Part shown: in pieces, positions 24,581 through 33,183 of the stretch
Layout: each line of letters begins with the position of its first letter
Numbering within the stretch: the stretch's first letter is position 1
DNA from: Bacteroidota bacterium
Lineage (GTDB): Bacteria > Bacteroidota > Bacteroidia > Bacteroidales > PUMT01
Assembly: GCA_003554865.1 (NCBI GenBank)
Contig: PWHJ01000220.1
Span: forward strand, 1 to 33,203
Direction of reading: 5' to 3'
DNA: 33,203 bases
The notes under the pieces: model-generated
Told to the model about the DNA's origin: nothing
The model's input: the letters and a program-made list of their open reading frames with translations, nothing else
Databases searched by the model: none
Program-made: the position numbers and the translations under genes

Positions 24581-26659
24581 TTATTCGATCTTAAAAATTT
24601 CATTTTCAAGACCGGTGTTCATTCTGATCTCAATAACTTCCATGGTAATTGACTGAGGTCCTGCCTGCTCGATTATTTTAAAAGGATATTTAAAAGTGTT
24701 TATAGTTCTGTAATCACTGAAGGTTGTTGTCTGTGTTATTCCTCCCATTGGAGATTCCTGAGTTGCAACTGTGCGAAGTCTTAAACCTGTTTCAGTATCA
24801 AAATAGTCTGTTCTTTCAATACCGGTCTGTGATTTAATGAATATTCTGTAGGCATTTTTGCCATCTACTGTTTCTATACCGTCGAGTTCAACCTCCAGCC
24901 CCATTTCATCAAAATACAATTCGGGGTTGAGCATGAACTGAAGCTTCATTTTTTCAATTTCTTCATCCCCCAGCATCATCTCCCCCTGAGGGGTTTTGAT
25001 TATCCCCTTGTTTCCGTCAAATATTTGTTCCTGAAGTATATTGCCTCCCATGCTCATTGAAAAATAATATTTGTCGGGTGCCTTACGGTGTGTGAGAGTT
25101 TGAATGCTCATTCCCTGCGTGGAGGCCTCCATTTCAACGGTTAAGTCTTCCATTTTTTCAAGTAACTGCCTGCCGCCTGAAGCATCAATGTATTTTTCAA
25201 TGATATTTTCGGCGGTAACACCTTCGGGTATTTCCTGATCTTTCAAATCAAGCGGCCTGCCGAAAGGGTCAAAGAACTCTACCTCTCCTGTGGGGCTGAA
25301 TTTTTCAAGTGTTTCGGCAACTTCCCTGTTTCCTGCGACAATTATATATGTATTGTCCGGAAGCAGATGCTTCTCTGCCATTTTTTTAATTTTTTCTGAG
25401 GATACGGTGTTGAGTCTTTCAAGGTATGTTGCATAATAGTCATCCGGTAATCCATAGCGCTCAATGTTAAGGGCAAAATTTGCCACGGTTCTCGGACTCT
25501 CCAGAGACCGGGCAAAACTGCCTGTCATAAAATTGCGTGTCAGATCAAGAGTTTCATCATCAACCGGCTCGCTCCTCAGGCGTTCCATTTCGTAAAGAAT
25601 TTCTGCGATTGTACTGTCTGTTACCGAATTCCGGACTTCAGTGCGGGCATTGAAGCGTCCTGACAGCCGGTAGGTTGAAATGGAAGATCTGGCACCGTAC
25701 GTATAGCCTTTGTCTTCCCTCAGGTTTTGCATTAGCCTGCCTGAAAAGATCCCTCCGCCAAGAATGTTGTTCATTATACTTGTAGAGATAGCGTCTGGAT
25801 GGCCCGGGGAGAGATCGACCGGGTATGTTACAGAAATTAACGACTGAACGGCACCGGGACGCTCGGCAAATGCAACTCTAATACCTTCAGGGGGGGCGGG
25901 TTTTTGGTATTTGTGGCCGGGGACCTCGGCCGGCTTCCAGTCTCCGAAATATTTTTCCACAAGAGTCTGGGCCTCCTTTACGTCTGTGTCTCCTACAATA
26001 ACCATATAGGATACATTAGGCCTAAAGTAGGTTTCATAATAATCCCTGCATTTTTCAATGGTTATATTATCCAGTGTCTCTTCAGTTACAATTTCTCCGT
26101 AAGGGTGGTCTTTACCGAAAAGCAAAGCGGAGGAGATGTTGTCAACCATTGAGCCTGCATCTGTTCTGACAGTGCTGAGGGCAGACCTGGATTGCCTAAG
26201 GCTGCGCTCCAACTCTTCTTCGGGGAAAGTGGGATTTAGTAAAATGTCTGACATAAGCTCAAGTAGCGGTTTTTTGTGTCTTGTAAGTGAAGAACCGAAC
26301 ATTCCCCGCGAGTGGGTGCTTATTGATGCACCCAGGAAATCTGTTTCTTCGTCAATCTCCCTCTTTGATCTGTTTTCTGTACCGGTTTTCATCAATTCTC
26401 CGGCCATACTTACATATCCCTTGGCTTCTTTTTCCAGCACCCTGTCTATGTCAAGTGTGATCTGGAAGGAAACCACCGGAACGGTGCGATTTTCGACAAC
26501 AATTACCCTTATTCCGTTTTTTGTGGTAAATGTTTCATAATCGCCTATCTGGATTACCGGCGGGGGACCGGGCTGGGGAGGAACGCTTCTGTCAAGCTGG
26601 GCATTTATTGGTAATTGCAGAATTACCAGTGCCAGTGTTATGAAGGTAATTTTTAGCAT
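24581..26659 (-). CDS. M16 peptidase-like protein lacking the zinc site, with extra C-terminal domain
   Basis: The 692-residue protein has a signal peptide (MLKITFITLALVILQLPINA, cut before Gln21), then an M16 N-domain (about 40-200) and C-domain (about 205-430). Aligned by eye with its neighbour, the HFFEH zinc motif is replaced by SMAGE (84-88), so all key residues are lost, while the LREDKGYTYGA substrate-binding motif of the C-domain is kept. This is the pattern of the non-catalytic subunit of M16B heterodimers. Residues about 465-692 form an added domain (AENIIEKYIDASGG... DYFDTETGLRLR) resembling LolA-like lipoprotein-carrier beta folds. It lies 21 bp after the catalytic partner gene. 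Confidence 0.9.
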   Translation of the reverse strand: MLKITFITLALVILQLPINAQLDRSVPPQPGPPPVIQIGDYETFTTKNGIRVIVVENRTVPVVSFQITLDIDRVLEKEAKGYVSMAGELMKTGTENRSKREIDEETDFLGASISTHSRGMFGSSLTRHKKPLLELMSDILLNPTFPEEELERSLRQSRSALSTVRTDAGSMVDNISSALLFGKDHPYGEIVTEETLDNITIEKCRDYYETYFRPNVSYMVIVGDTDVKEAQTLVEKYFGDWKPAEVPGHKYQKPAPPEGIRVAFAERPGAVQSLISVTYPVDLSPGHPDAISTSIMNNILGGGIFSGRLMQNLREDKGYTYGARSSISTYRLSGRFNARTEVRNSVTDSTIAEILYEMERLRSEPVDDETLDLTRNFMTGSFARSLESPRTVANFALNIERYGLPDDYYATYLERLNTVSSEKIKKMAEKHLLPDNTYIIVAGNREVAETLEKFSPTGEVEFFDPFGRPLDLKDQEIPEGVTAENIIEKYIDASGGRQLLEKMEDLTVEMEASTQGMSIQTLTHRKAPDKYYFSMSMGGNILQEQIFDGNKGIIKTPQGEMMLGDEEIEKMKLQFMLNPELYFDEMGLEVELDGIETVDGKNAYRIFIKSQTGIERTDYFDTETGLRLRTVATQESPMGGITQTTTFSDYRTINTFKYPFKIIEQAGPQSITMEVIEIRMNTGLENEIFKIE

Positions 26660-26680
26660 CTCTATGTGATTTTTAAAAGT

Positions 26681-28006
26681 TTATTTTTCCGTTTCCGGCA
26701 GGAAATAAAGGACCACCCTGTTGTCTTCCCTGAAGTATTGATTTGCTGCCCTTAAAATATCTTCCCTTGTTACTTTCATGTAGTTGTCAATTTCAGTGTT
26801 GATGCGGTTTGCATCACCCAAAAGCAGGTGATAGGTGGCCAGGTTGTTGGCGCGGCTTGCAATTGTTGTATTGCTGTTTACAAAATTGTTTTCCATCTGG
26901 TTTCTGAGTTTTTCCATCTCGAATTCAGAGATAAGCTCATTGCGTGCTTTTTCCAGTTCCTCATTTATGGCTTTTTCAAGAACATCCGGGCCGGTGCCGA
27001 GATTGGGAAGTGCAAATATGATTGCAAGCCCCGGGTGTTCCAGTGCCAGGGGCATTGCCTGGACGGCCATAGCAATCTGCTGTTCGTCAACAAGTGAACG
27101 ATGAAGCCTTGAGCTTTGCCCCCTTGATAATAGCGATGCAAGCATGTCAACTGCATAGTAATCCTCTCCCCCTATTTCCGGTATATGATAGGCCTGGAGC
27201 ACAAGGGGAAGCTGAACATTATCGAAAACGGTGTCGCGAACCTCGTGCTTTCTGACTGGCTCTGAAGCAGGGGGGCGGTATATTTCTTCAGTCCCGGCCG
27301 GTATATCGGCAAAATATTTATTTACCAGCTTTTTTGCCTTTTCTGTATCAATGTCGCCGGCAATTGTTAACACCACGTTTTGGGGAACATAGAACCTTTT
27401 GTGGAATTCATGAAATTTGTGGTCCTCGGCATTACGAATATGATCTTCTCTGCCCAGTACATCCCATTGATAAGGGTGATCAGTAAAAGCCCTGCTCACG
27501 GTTTCAATCAAAAGCCTGCCGTATGGAGGGTTGTCCCGTACCTGCTTCATTTCTTCAGTTACAACATCTTTTTGGGTTGCAATACCTGTTGAATCAACAC
27601 TTGCATGAAGAAGGCGTTCCGACTCCAGCCAAAGGCCAAGTTCAAGCTGGTTAGAGGGTAAAAGAACAAAATAGTAAGTTACATCCTGAGATGTATAAGC
27701 ATTCAAAGTGCCGCCGGCTCCTTCCACATACCGGTCGAATTCTCCGCGCTTAATGTTTTTTGTACCCTCAAACATAAGGTGCTCAAAAAAATGTGCAAAC
27801 CCGGTTCTGTCCGGGGCTTCATTTTTTGAACCAACATGATACATCATAGTTACACCAACAACAGGTGTTGTGTTGTCCTGGTGAAGTATAACATGTAACC
27901 CGTTATCAAGTGTGTATTCTACAAAATCGATACGGGTATCCTGTCCCTTTAGAATGCCGCTGCTGACAAGGCACAGGAAGATTACATAAAGCAGGGTTTT
28001 TCTCAT
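26681..28006 (-). CDS. M16 family zinc metallopeptidase (catalytic subunit)
   Basis: The 441-residue product has a signal peptide (about residues 1-21), a DNGLHVILHQDNTTPVVGVT start of the M16 fold and the inverted zinc motif HFFEH (72-76) with the distal glutamate in VVTEEMKQ (about 151-152). The C-terminal half is an M16C-type domain, but the Arg/Tyr pair that binds substrate termini is not kept (LVDEQQIAMAV where the partner has LREDKGYTYGA). The two proteins therefore complement each other and probably form a periplasmic M16B heterodimer degrading peptides. It is the upstream gene of the pair. No promoter box is recognised. Confidence 0.94.
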   Translation of the reverse strand: MRKTLLYVIFLCLVSSGILKGQDTRIDFVEYTLDNGLHVILHQDNTTPVVGVTMMYHVGSKNEAPDRTGFAHFFEHLMFEGTKNIKRGEFDRYVEGAGGTLNAYTSQDVTYYFVLLPSNQLELGLWLESERLLHASVDSTGIATQKDVVTEEMKQVRDNPPYGRLLIETVSRAFTDHPYQWDVLGREDHIRNAEDHKFHEFHKRFYVPQNVVLTIAGDIDTEKAKKLVNKYFADIPAGTEEIYRPPASEPVRKHEVRDTVFDNVQLPLVLQAYHIPEIGGEDYYAVDMLASLLSRGQSSRLHRSLVDEQQIAMAVQAMPLALEHPGLAIIFALPNLGTGPDVLEKAINEELEKARNELISEFEMEKLRNQMENNFVNSNTTIASRANNLATYHLLLGDANRINTEIDNYMKVTREDILRAANQYFREDNRVVLYFLPETEK

Positions 28007-28161
28007 TTTATTAAAGGTTTTATTAGAAGGGTGTTTTTTACATGGCTGTTTAAAAGGAGAGGTGTAACTTACAGCGAATTTAGTTTTGTTAATTGTTGTT
28101 TTTTTAATTTAAAATAAAGTTAAAAAATTTTTGTCAGCGGCAAAAAAATTTAGATAATTTT

Positions 28162-28380
28162 TTAAAGATTTTTATCCGGGCAGATCTATTCCCACTACTG
28201 CGGCTGATTTTTCAGCCACATGTCAAACCTCGCCGGTATAGTGTTATTTCGTTTTATGTGCCTGCTGCAGGTGACTATATGATGGTTTTCTCCTGCTATT
28301 TTAACCAGCTCAACAGGTCTTCCCGGTATCTTCAGTGCATTGTACATCCGGTGGCTTTTGCCGGGGGAGACATTTGTGTC
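28162..28380 (-). pseudogene. Relic of S9 (prolyl oligopeptidase-like) peptidase gene, 3' end only
   Basis: Within a 491-bp stretch without an intact gene, the minus strand from 28380 encodes DTNVSPGKSHRMY, then GRPVELVKIAGENHHIV and FDMWLKNQPQ, matching the extreme C-terminus of acylaminoacyl-peptidase-type S9 enzymes including the catalytic-His region (GENHHI). The frame is then broken: stop at 28195-28197 where the family usually has Trp (TGG to TAG), WE, a second stop at 28186-28188 where Glu is expected (GAG to TAG), then ICPDKNL and a final TAA at 28162-28164, like the usual ELYPDKNL end. Nothing homologous is readable upstream of Asp at 28380, so the body and catalytic Ser and Asp are gone. 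The rest of the gap (28007-28161 and 28381-28497) is AT-rich and holds nothing I recognise. Confidence 0.8.
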
Positions 28381-28497
28381 AGTCTAAAGATAATGTTTTG
28401 TTCAAAATTTTGTACCTCAATAGTGTCGCCCGTTTAGGCCTGGCGGTTGGAAAGTTATAGTATTTGCTTTAATTTCGGATGATTAAATTTCATTGAT

Positions 28498-28950
28498 ATG
28501 AGAGCTGTAATTCAACGAACAAAAAGGGCTGCGGTTAACATTGACCGTTCAGAAAAAACCGCAATAGGAGAGGGTATGCTCGTACTGCTTGGGATAGAAC
28601 ATGAAGATACTGTTGAAGATGCAGTGTGGTTAAGTAAAAAAATTTCCCGGCTTCGTATTTTTGATGATGAAAACGGAGTTATGAACCGCGATATAAGAGA
28701 AGTTAGCGGGCAAGCCCTGGTTGTAAGTCAGTTTACCCTCCATGCCAAAACTAAAAAAGGAAACAGGCCTTCTTATACAAAAGCTGCTCCACCCGGTAAA
28801 GCCGTTCCTCTTTATGAGAAATTTGTCCAGCAACTGACCGAAGATGTCGGAAGAACTGTAGAAACCGGTGAATTCGGGGCAATAATGGATATAGAGATTG
28901 TAAATAGCGGACCTGTAACAATTTTCATAGATACTAAGCAAAAAGAGTAA
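28498..28950 (+). CDS. dtd: D-aminoacyl-tRNA deacylase
   Basis: Dtd removes D-amino acids (and glycine mischarged on tRNA-Ala) from tRNAs. The 150-residue product is full length (E. coli 145) and carries both active-site motifs: SQFTLHA (77-83) and the cross-subunit NSGPVT (136-141, Gly-Pro motif), plus KGNRPSYTKAAPP (87-99). The MRAVIQRTKRAAVNID start is standard. It lies 32 bp before the MFS gene and may share its transcript. It is preceded by the S9 peptidase relic on the other strand. No oddity. Confidence 0.97.
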   Translation: MRAVIQRTKRAAVNIDRSEKTAIGEGMLVLLGIEHEDTVEDAVWLSKKISRLRIFDDENGVMNRDIREVSGQALVVSQFTLHAKTKKGNRPSYTKAAPPGKAVPLYEKFVQQLTEDVGRTVETGEFGAIMDIEIVNSGPVTIFIDTKQKE

Positions 28951-28982
28951 TTAATTATAATCAGATCCTGCTTAATAAAGAG

Positions 28983-30362
28983 ATGTCAGATTATCAATCC
29001 AGCGATCAGGGTAAAAATACTGTGCTTCTTGTTGCTGCAATTGCCTCTTTTCTTACTCCTTATATGGGATCCTCCATTAATCTTGCTTTGCCTTCAATAG
29101 GGGAGGAATTGAAGGTAAGTGCGTTGCTTCTTGGCTGGGTTGCTACTATATATTTGCTTTCTGCGGCCGTATTTTTGGTTCCTTTCGGCCGCCTGGGAGA
29201 CATATACGGAAGAAGAAGGGTTTTTTTAACGGGTATGGTTGTTTTTACATTTTCATCGCTGTTATGCGCCTTTTCCCCCAACATAATCGTACTTTTGGTA
29301 TTAAGAGTCTTTCAGGGTATGGGCAGTGCCATGATATTTGCAACAGGAATTGCCATTTTGACATCGGTTTTTCCTAAAAATGAAAGGGGCCGGGCTATAG
29401 GTATTACGATGACGTCAGTTTACGCGGGCCTGTCTCTTGGTCCGGTAGCCGGGGGATTTCTCACAGAATACTTCGGATGGAGAAGTGTATTTGTTTTTAC
29501 TGTTATTTTTGGAATAGTTGCCATTTATTTTGTTTTAACAAAAATAAAACAGGAGTGGGCTGAAGCTGAAGGTGAGCCTTTTGATTTTGGCGGTGCCGTC
29601 ATTTATGGTTTTTCCCTTTCGTTTATTATATACGGGTTATCAAATTTGCAGTCATGGCAAGGGTTACTTTTTCTCCTTGCCGGACTGATCTTTTTCTTAT
29701 TTTTTATTAAAAGAGAAACCTCTGTTGATTATCCGGTTATAAACGTTAACCTTTTTATATCGAACCGGCTTTTTGCTTTTTCTAACATGGCTGCATTTAT
29801 TCATTATAGTTCCACTTTTGCAGTAACTTTTTTATTGAGTTTTTTTCTTCAGACGGTTAAGGGTTTTTCTGCCCGTGATGCGGGATTGATTATGGTTATA
29901 AAGCCGGTTGTAATGGCAGGAACTGCTTTTCTTTCGGGGAGGATGTCTGACAGGTTTGAGCCAAGGGTACTCTCAACCATAGGTATGGCAATAACTGCAA
30001 CTGCATTATTCTTTTTTGTCTTTCTCGCTCAAATGAGCGTCATGCATATAATGGTAAATTTTGTTTTGCTGGGAGTAGGACTTGGCTTGTTTGTCGCCCC
30101 CAATGCTAATGCAATTATGAGCTCCGTAGAGAAAAAGTATGTGGGTATAGCTTCCGGCTCAATGGGGACTATGAGAGTTATTGGGCAAATGTTTTCTATG
30201 GGCCTGGTTATGCTGGTTTTTTCGGTATATACCGGCGGCCGCGATATTTCAGTCGGCAGCGCCGAAGAGTTCTTAAAAATCGTTCCTGTAGCTTTCACAC
30301 TTTTATCTGCTCTTTGTTTTGCGGGTATTTACGCTTCCTATACAAGAGGTAACATTAGGTAA
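28983..30362 (+). CDS. MFS drug/proton antiporter, DHA2 (14-TM type) family
   Basis: The 459-residue membrane protein has major facilitator motif A (GRLGDIYGRRRVF, about residues 68-80) and an antiporter motif C-like segment (SVYAGLSLGPVAGGFL, about 143-158), with about 14 hydrophobic segments. This fits the EmrB/QacA-like drug:H+ antiporter group. No adjacent membrane-fusion protein or regulator is seen. It follows dtd by 32 bp. The substrate cannot be told from sequence; drug or metabolite efflux is the usual role of relatives. Confidence 0.88.
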   Translation: MSDYQSSDQGKNTVLLVAAIASFLTPYMGSSINLALPSIGEELKVSALLLGWVATIYLLSAAVFLVPFGRLGDIYGRRRVFLTGMVVFTFSSLLCAFSPNIIVLLVLRVFQGMGSAMIFATGIAILTSVFPKNERGRAIGITMTSVYAGLSLGPVAGGFLTEYFGWRSVFVFTVIFGIVAIYFVLTKIKQEWAEAEGEPFDFGGAVIYGFSLSFIIYGLSNLQSWQGLLFLLAGLIFFLFFIKRETSVDYPVINVNLFISNRLFAFSNMAAFIHYSSTFAVTFLLSFFLQTVKGFSARDAGLIMVIKPVVMAGTAFLSGRMSDRFEPRVLSTIGMAITATALFFFVFLAQMSVMHIMVNFVLLGVGLGLFVAPNANAIMSSVEKKYVGIASGSMGTMRVIGQMFSMGLVMLVFSVYTGGRDISVGSAEEFLKIVPVAFTLLSALCFAGIYASYTRGNIR

Positions 30363-30396
30363 ATAAGAGGAAGGAAAAAATTTGGAATGATTTTAT

Positions 30397-30404
30397 TAAT
30401 TTTG
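30397..30404 (+). promoter_or_regulatory. Candidate -7 box TAATTTTG for the DUF4271-hemD cluster
   Basis: TAATTTTG matches TAnnTTTG 31 bp before the ATG at 30436, in the 73-bp gap after the MFS gene. A TTTG lies too close upstream (about 12 nt), so the -33 element is uncertain. Confidence 0.35.
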
Positions 30405-30435
30405 CATAAATGTTATTAAAGATATTCTGTGCTGA

Positions 30436-31446
30436 ATGATGAAGGGTAAGCTCTGCTGGCTGGCTCAATCTTCCATGAATGAAGGATTTATGACAGGCCA
30501 ATCGTTTGAGAAAAGTGATGTAAATGTCTTCCAGCATCATCGGGATGATTTTGAGATTGTGGAAGAGCCTGACACCGCCGAAATTTCAGCGGAGAATTTT
30601 ATATTGGAACCGCCTTTTGTAAACCCCGGTTTTTTCCGTACCCAACAAGAGGAGCCCTCCCATAAGTATTACAGTCCAAAAGATGTTATGACCGGTGAGA
30701 ACATACCCGCCGGTACTGTTTCCGGGGAGGCATATTTAAGCTATATACAAAATGAAGGCGAACCCAGTAAGGCACCAACATATTCATATGGTGGCGGAGA
30801 TCTGATGCTGGGTATTATGATTTTGTCATTTTTGCTTCTTGCAATTGTAAAGTTTTTTTATTCAAATTATTTAAACCCCGTTTTAGCATCATTTTACAGT
30901 TTTAAAAGTTCAAGGGAGCTTTTCAGAAACAAAAATTCCAATATTCAAAACACATTAATTCTATTGAACTTCTTGTTTCCAATAAACGGGGGAATTTTTT
31001 TGGTGCTTGTTTTCGATTATTTCGGTATTGAAGTTTTGCCGGCCGAATTTTCCTTTTTATCAAGATTCTTAATAAAATCTTTTAGCCTTTATCTGCTTTA
31101 TTCATTTATTGTGCTGTTTTTAAGGGTTTTGGGTTATGTTTTCGATAAAAAAGGTCTTTTTTACGAATATGTTCACAACATCTCGCTATTTGCAAAAATT
31201 TATGGTGTTTTGTTGTTCCCCCTTATTGCCGGAATAATTTATGCAAGCCCGGTAATAATACCGGTATTGATTTATACCGCTTTGTTTTTTGCCGGGCTAT
31301 TATACGCAGCAAAACTGGTAAGGGGCTTTAAACTGCTGCAGAATAATGAGTTTTCTGTTTTTTATGTGATTTTGTATCTTTGCATGGTTGAAATTATACC
31401 GGTGATTGTTATGTTCAGATTATTTCAGACATACATTCTGATGTGA
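30436..31446 (+). CDS. DUF4271 domain-containing membrane protein
   Basis: The 336-residue product has a polar N-terminal region of about 120 residues, acidic and proline-rich without a clear domain, followed by about seven or eight hydrophobic segments (first near residues 126-142, LGIMILSFLLLAIVKFF). The C-terminal part, with YLCMVEIIPVIVMFRLF, matches the DUF4271 family, which is found in Bacteroidota directly before hemD. No function is established. The arrangement suggests a link with tetrapyrrole or envelope metabolism, but that is inference from position only. A second Met follows the first, so the exact start may shift by one codon. Confidence 0.85.
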   Translation: MMKGKLCWLAQSSMNEGFMTGQSFEKSDVNVFQHHRDDFEIVEEPDTAEISAENFILEPPFVNPGFFRTQQEEPSHKYYSPKDVMTGENIPAGTVSGEAYLSYIQNEGEPSKAPTYSYGGGDLMLGIMILSFLLLAIVKFFYSNYLNPVLASFYSFKSSRELFRNKNSNIQNTLILLNFLFPINGGIFLVLVFDYFGIEVLPAEFSFLSRFLIKSFSLYLLYSFIVLFLRVLGYVFDKKGLFYEYVHNISLFAKIYGVLLFPLIAGIIYASPVIIPVLIYTALFFAGLLYAAKLVRGFKLLQNNEFSVFYVILYLCMVEIIPVIVMFRLFQTYILM

Positions 31447-31484
31447 TTTTTTAGTTATATTTTTTCAATAAAAACAGCTGAGCC

Positions 31485-32246
31485 TTGAAAATCAAGAAGA
31501 TTCTGGTGTCACAACCCAAGCCTGAGAATGACAAATCTCCTTATTACGAATTGGCGGAAAAAAATAATTTGAAAGTGGATTTCAAGCCTTTCATTAGGGT
31601 TGAGGGTGTTGAAGCCAAGGAATTCAGAAAGAAAAGAATTGACATAACCGAGCATACTGCTGTAATATTTACCAGCCGGACTGCAATAGATCATTTTTTC
31701 AGGTTGTGTGAAGAGCTGAGAATTTCTGTGCCCGATTCAATGAAATATTTTTGTGTTTCCGAATCGGTTGCCCTTTACTTGCAGAAATATATAGTTTACC
31801 GTAAAAGAAAAATATTTTTCGGTAATAATAATTTCAAGAATCTTGTTGAACAGTATATCTTAAAGCATTCTGGAGAAAATTTTCTTTTGCCTTTGTCTGA
31901 TATTCACAAAGCTGAAATTCCCAGAACTTTGGACAAAAACAAGATAAAATACACAAAGGCGATAATGTACAGAACAGTTAGCTGTGATTTGTCTGACCTC
32001 TCAGATGTGAACTATGATATACTGGTTTTTTACAGTCCTTCGGGCATTAAATCACTTTTTCATAATTTTCCTGATTTTAAACAAAACAACACAAAAATCG
32101 CCTGTTTTGGCCCTTCCACCGCCAGAGCGGTTAAAAAAGCCGGGTTAAGGCTCGATATTCATGCTCCGACCACCGAGACCCCTTCCATGACCATGGCACT
32201 TGAAAAGTATATCAGTGAATTCAACAAAAACCAGGGCAAAAAATAA
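31485..32246 (+). CDS. hemD: Uroporphyrinogen-III synthase
   Basis: HemD closes hydroxymethylbilane to uroporphyrinogen III, the precursor of haem, sirohaem and cobalamin. The 253-residue product shows the loosely conserved family marks: KKILVSQPKPE start, AVIFTSRTAIDHFF (about residues 59-72), VFYSPSGIKSLF (about 180-191), IACFGPSTARAVKKAG and the ending HAPTTETPSMTMALEKYI. It begins with TTG at 31485, since no ATG is available before the conserved start. It lies 38 bp after the DUF4271 gene and 161 bp before rnpA. The family diverges strongly, yet context and C-terminal motif agree. Confidence 0.92.
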   Translation: MKIKKILVSQPKPENDKSPYYELAEKNNLKVDFKPFIRVEGVEAKEFRKKRIDITEHTAVIFTSRTAIDHFFRLCEELRISVPDSMKYFCVSESVALYLQKYIVYRKRKIFFGNNNFKNLVEQYILKHSGENFLLPLSDIHKAEIPRTLDKNKIKYTKAIMYRTVSCDLSDLSDVNYDILVFYSPSGIKSLFHNFPDFKQNNTKIACFGPSTARAVKKAGLRLDIHAPTTETPSMTMALEKYISEFNKNQGKK

Positions 32247-32407
32247 ATTATTTTCCTGGCTAATTTTTTTGTAACAGTGATAGCCTTCATTGCTTTAAGT
32301 CTGAATAACCTGCTGTGAGGGATAACAGATTGAACATACACAAAAAACAGCTATAATATGCCCGTGGATTATCTTTTAAAGGCCTGATTAAAGAAGGTTA
32401 AAATTTC

Positions 32408-32797
32408 ATGTATACATTTAAAAAAAAAGAGCGGCTTTGCAGCAGAAAAGTAATAGAAAAATTGTTTTCAACAGGCAATTCGTTTTTTTGTTATCCGTTC
32501 CGGGTAATTTGGTTGGAGACCGAAACAGATTCACCCTATCCTGCGCAAATGGCCGTTAGCGTATCGAGAAAGAAAATCCGTAAAGCAGTAAAAAGAAATC
32601 TTGTCAAAAGACGGGTCAGGGAATCCTACCGTTTACAAAAAGGTTTATTGTATAAAACCTTAAAACAAAACAATAAAAAAATGGTGTTGACCTTCATATA
32701 TACACAATCCAGGGTGCACCAGTACAGGGTAATAGAAAAAGGTGTAAAAGAGGCGGTTATAAGGCTTGCGCGGGAAATTGCCGAAAAACACCAGTGA
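32408..32797 (+). CDS. rnpA: Ribonuclease P protein component
   Basis: RnpA is the basic protein subunit of RNase P, which trims the 5' leader of tRNAs. The 129-residue product starts [14 protein letters not shown] and has the RNR-type motif [14 protein letters not shown] (about residues 58-71) and a strongly basic composition. Length is normal (115-135). In Bacteroidota the gene lies after hemD rather than beside rpmH and dnaA, as here. The stop codon is one base before the yidD start. The 161-bp gap upstream holds no recognised gene or promoter. Confidence 0.95.
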   Translation: MYTFKKKERLCSRKVIEKLFSTGNSFFCYPFRVIWLETETDSPYPAQMAVSVSRKKIRKAVKRNLVKRRVRESYRLQKGLLYKTLKQNNKKMVLTFIYTQSRVHQYRVIEKGVKEAVIRLAREIAEKHQ

Positions 32798-32798
32798 A

Positions 32799-33032
32799 AT
32801 GAAGCAATTGATCAAAATATTTTTCACTTACTTTTTTATAGGACTGATTAGATTATATCAGTATTTAATATCTCCGCTTATACCGGCATCGTGCAGGTTT
32901 TATCCAACATGCTCGGCATATGGACTCGGGGCAATAAAAAAACACGGACCGTTAAAAGGGGGATGGCTGACATTAAAAAGAATAAGTCGTTGCCATCCCT
33001 GGGGATCACACGGGCACGACCCCGTTCCATGA
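32799..33032 (+). CDS. yidD: Membrane protein insertion efficiency factor YidD
   Basis: YidD is a small membrane-associated protein assisting YidC-dependent insertion. The 77-residue product has an amphipathic or hydrophobic N-terminus ([17 protein letters not shown]), the diagnostic [20 protein letters not shown] and the ending [13 protein letters not shown], with the three conserved cysteines. I choose ATG at 32799; the frame is open to a TTG at 32766, but that would overlap rnpA by 32 bp and lack conservation. Following rnpA directly is the standard arrangement. Confidence 0.95.
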   Translation: MKQLIKIFFTYFFIGLIRLYQYLISPLIPASCRFYPTCSAYGLGAIKKHGPLKGGWLTLKRISRCHPWGSHGHDPVP

Positions 33033-33074
33033 ACAGGTATGCGTGAACTTCATACAGCTATGTGAATAAATACG

Positions 33075-33087
33075 GTTTACTGTAAAC
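33075..33087. repeat. Short dyad GTTTAC-T-GTAAAC
   Basis: A perfect 6-bp inverted repeat around one base lies 43 bp after yidD and about 100 bp before a possible next start codon. It could be an operator or chance; the surrounding DNA is AT-rich. Confidence 0.22.
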
Positions 33088-33183
33088 TTGAAAAAGTAAA
33101 ATAAAAACAAGGAAAAGTGATGTATTTTGTTTATATTTAAGTCGTTACACAAATAACACAAACAAAAAAACACCACTTTTCAG

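Noticed and set aside
32311-32335. Sequence resembling a lac operator half (GTGAGGGATAACAG) upstream of rnpA
   Set aside because: Chance similarity of a short string; no LacI-type regulator or sugar operon is present and the symmetry of an operator is absent.
32766-32798. Longer YidD starting at a TTG inside rnpA
   Set aside because: The added residues are just the shifted reading of rnpA; the ATG at 32799 gives the standard family start.
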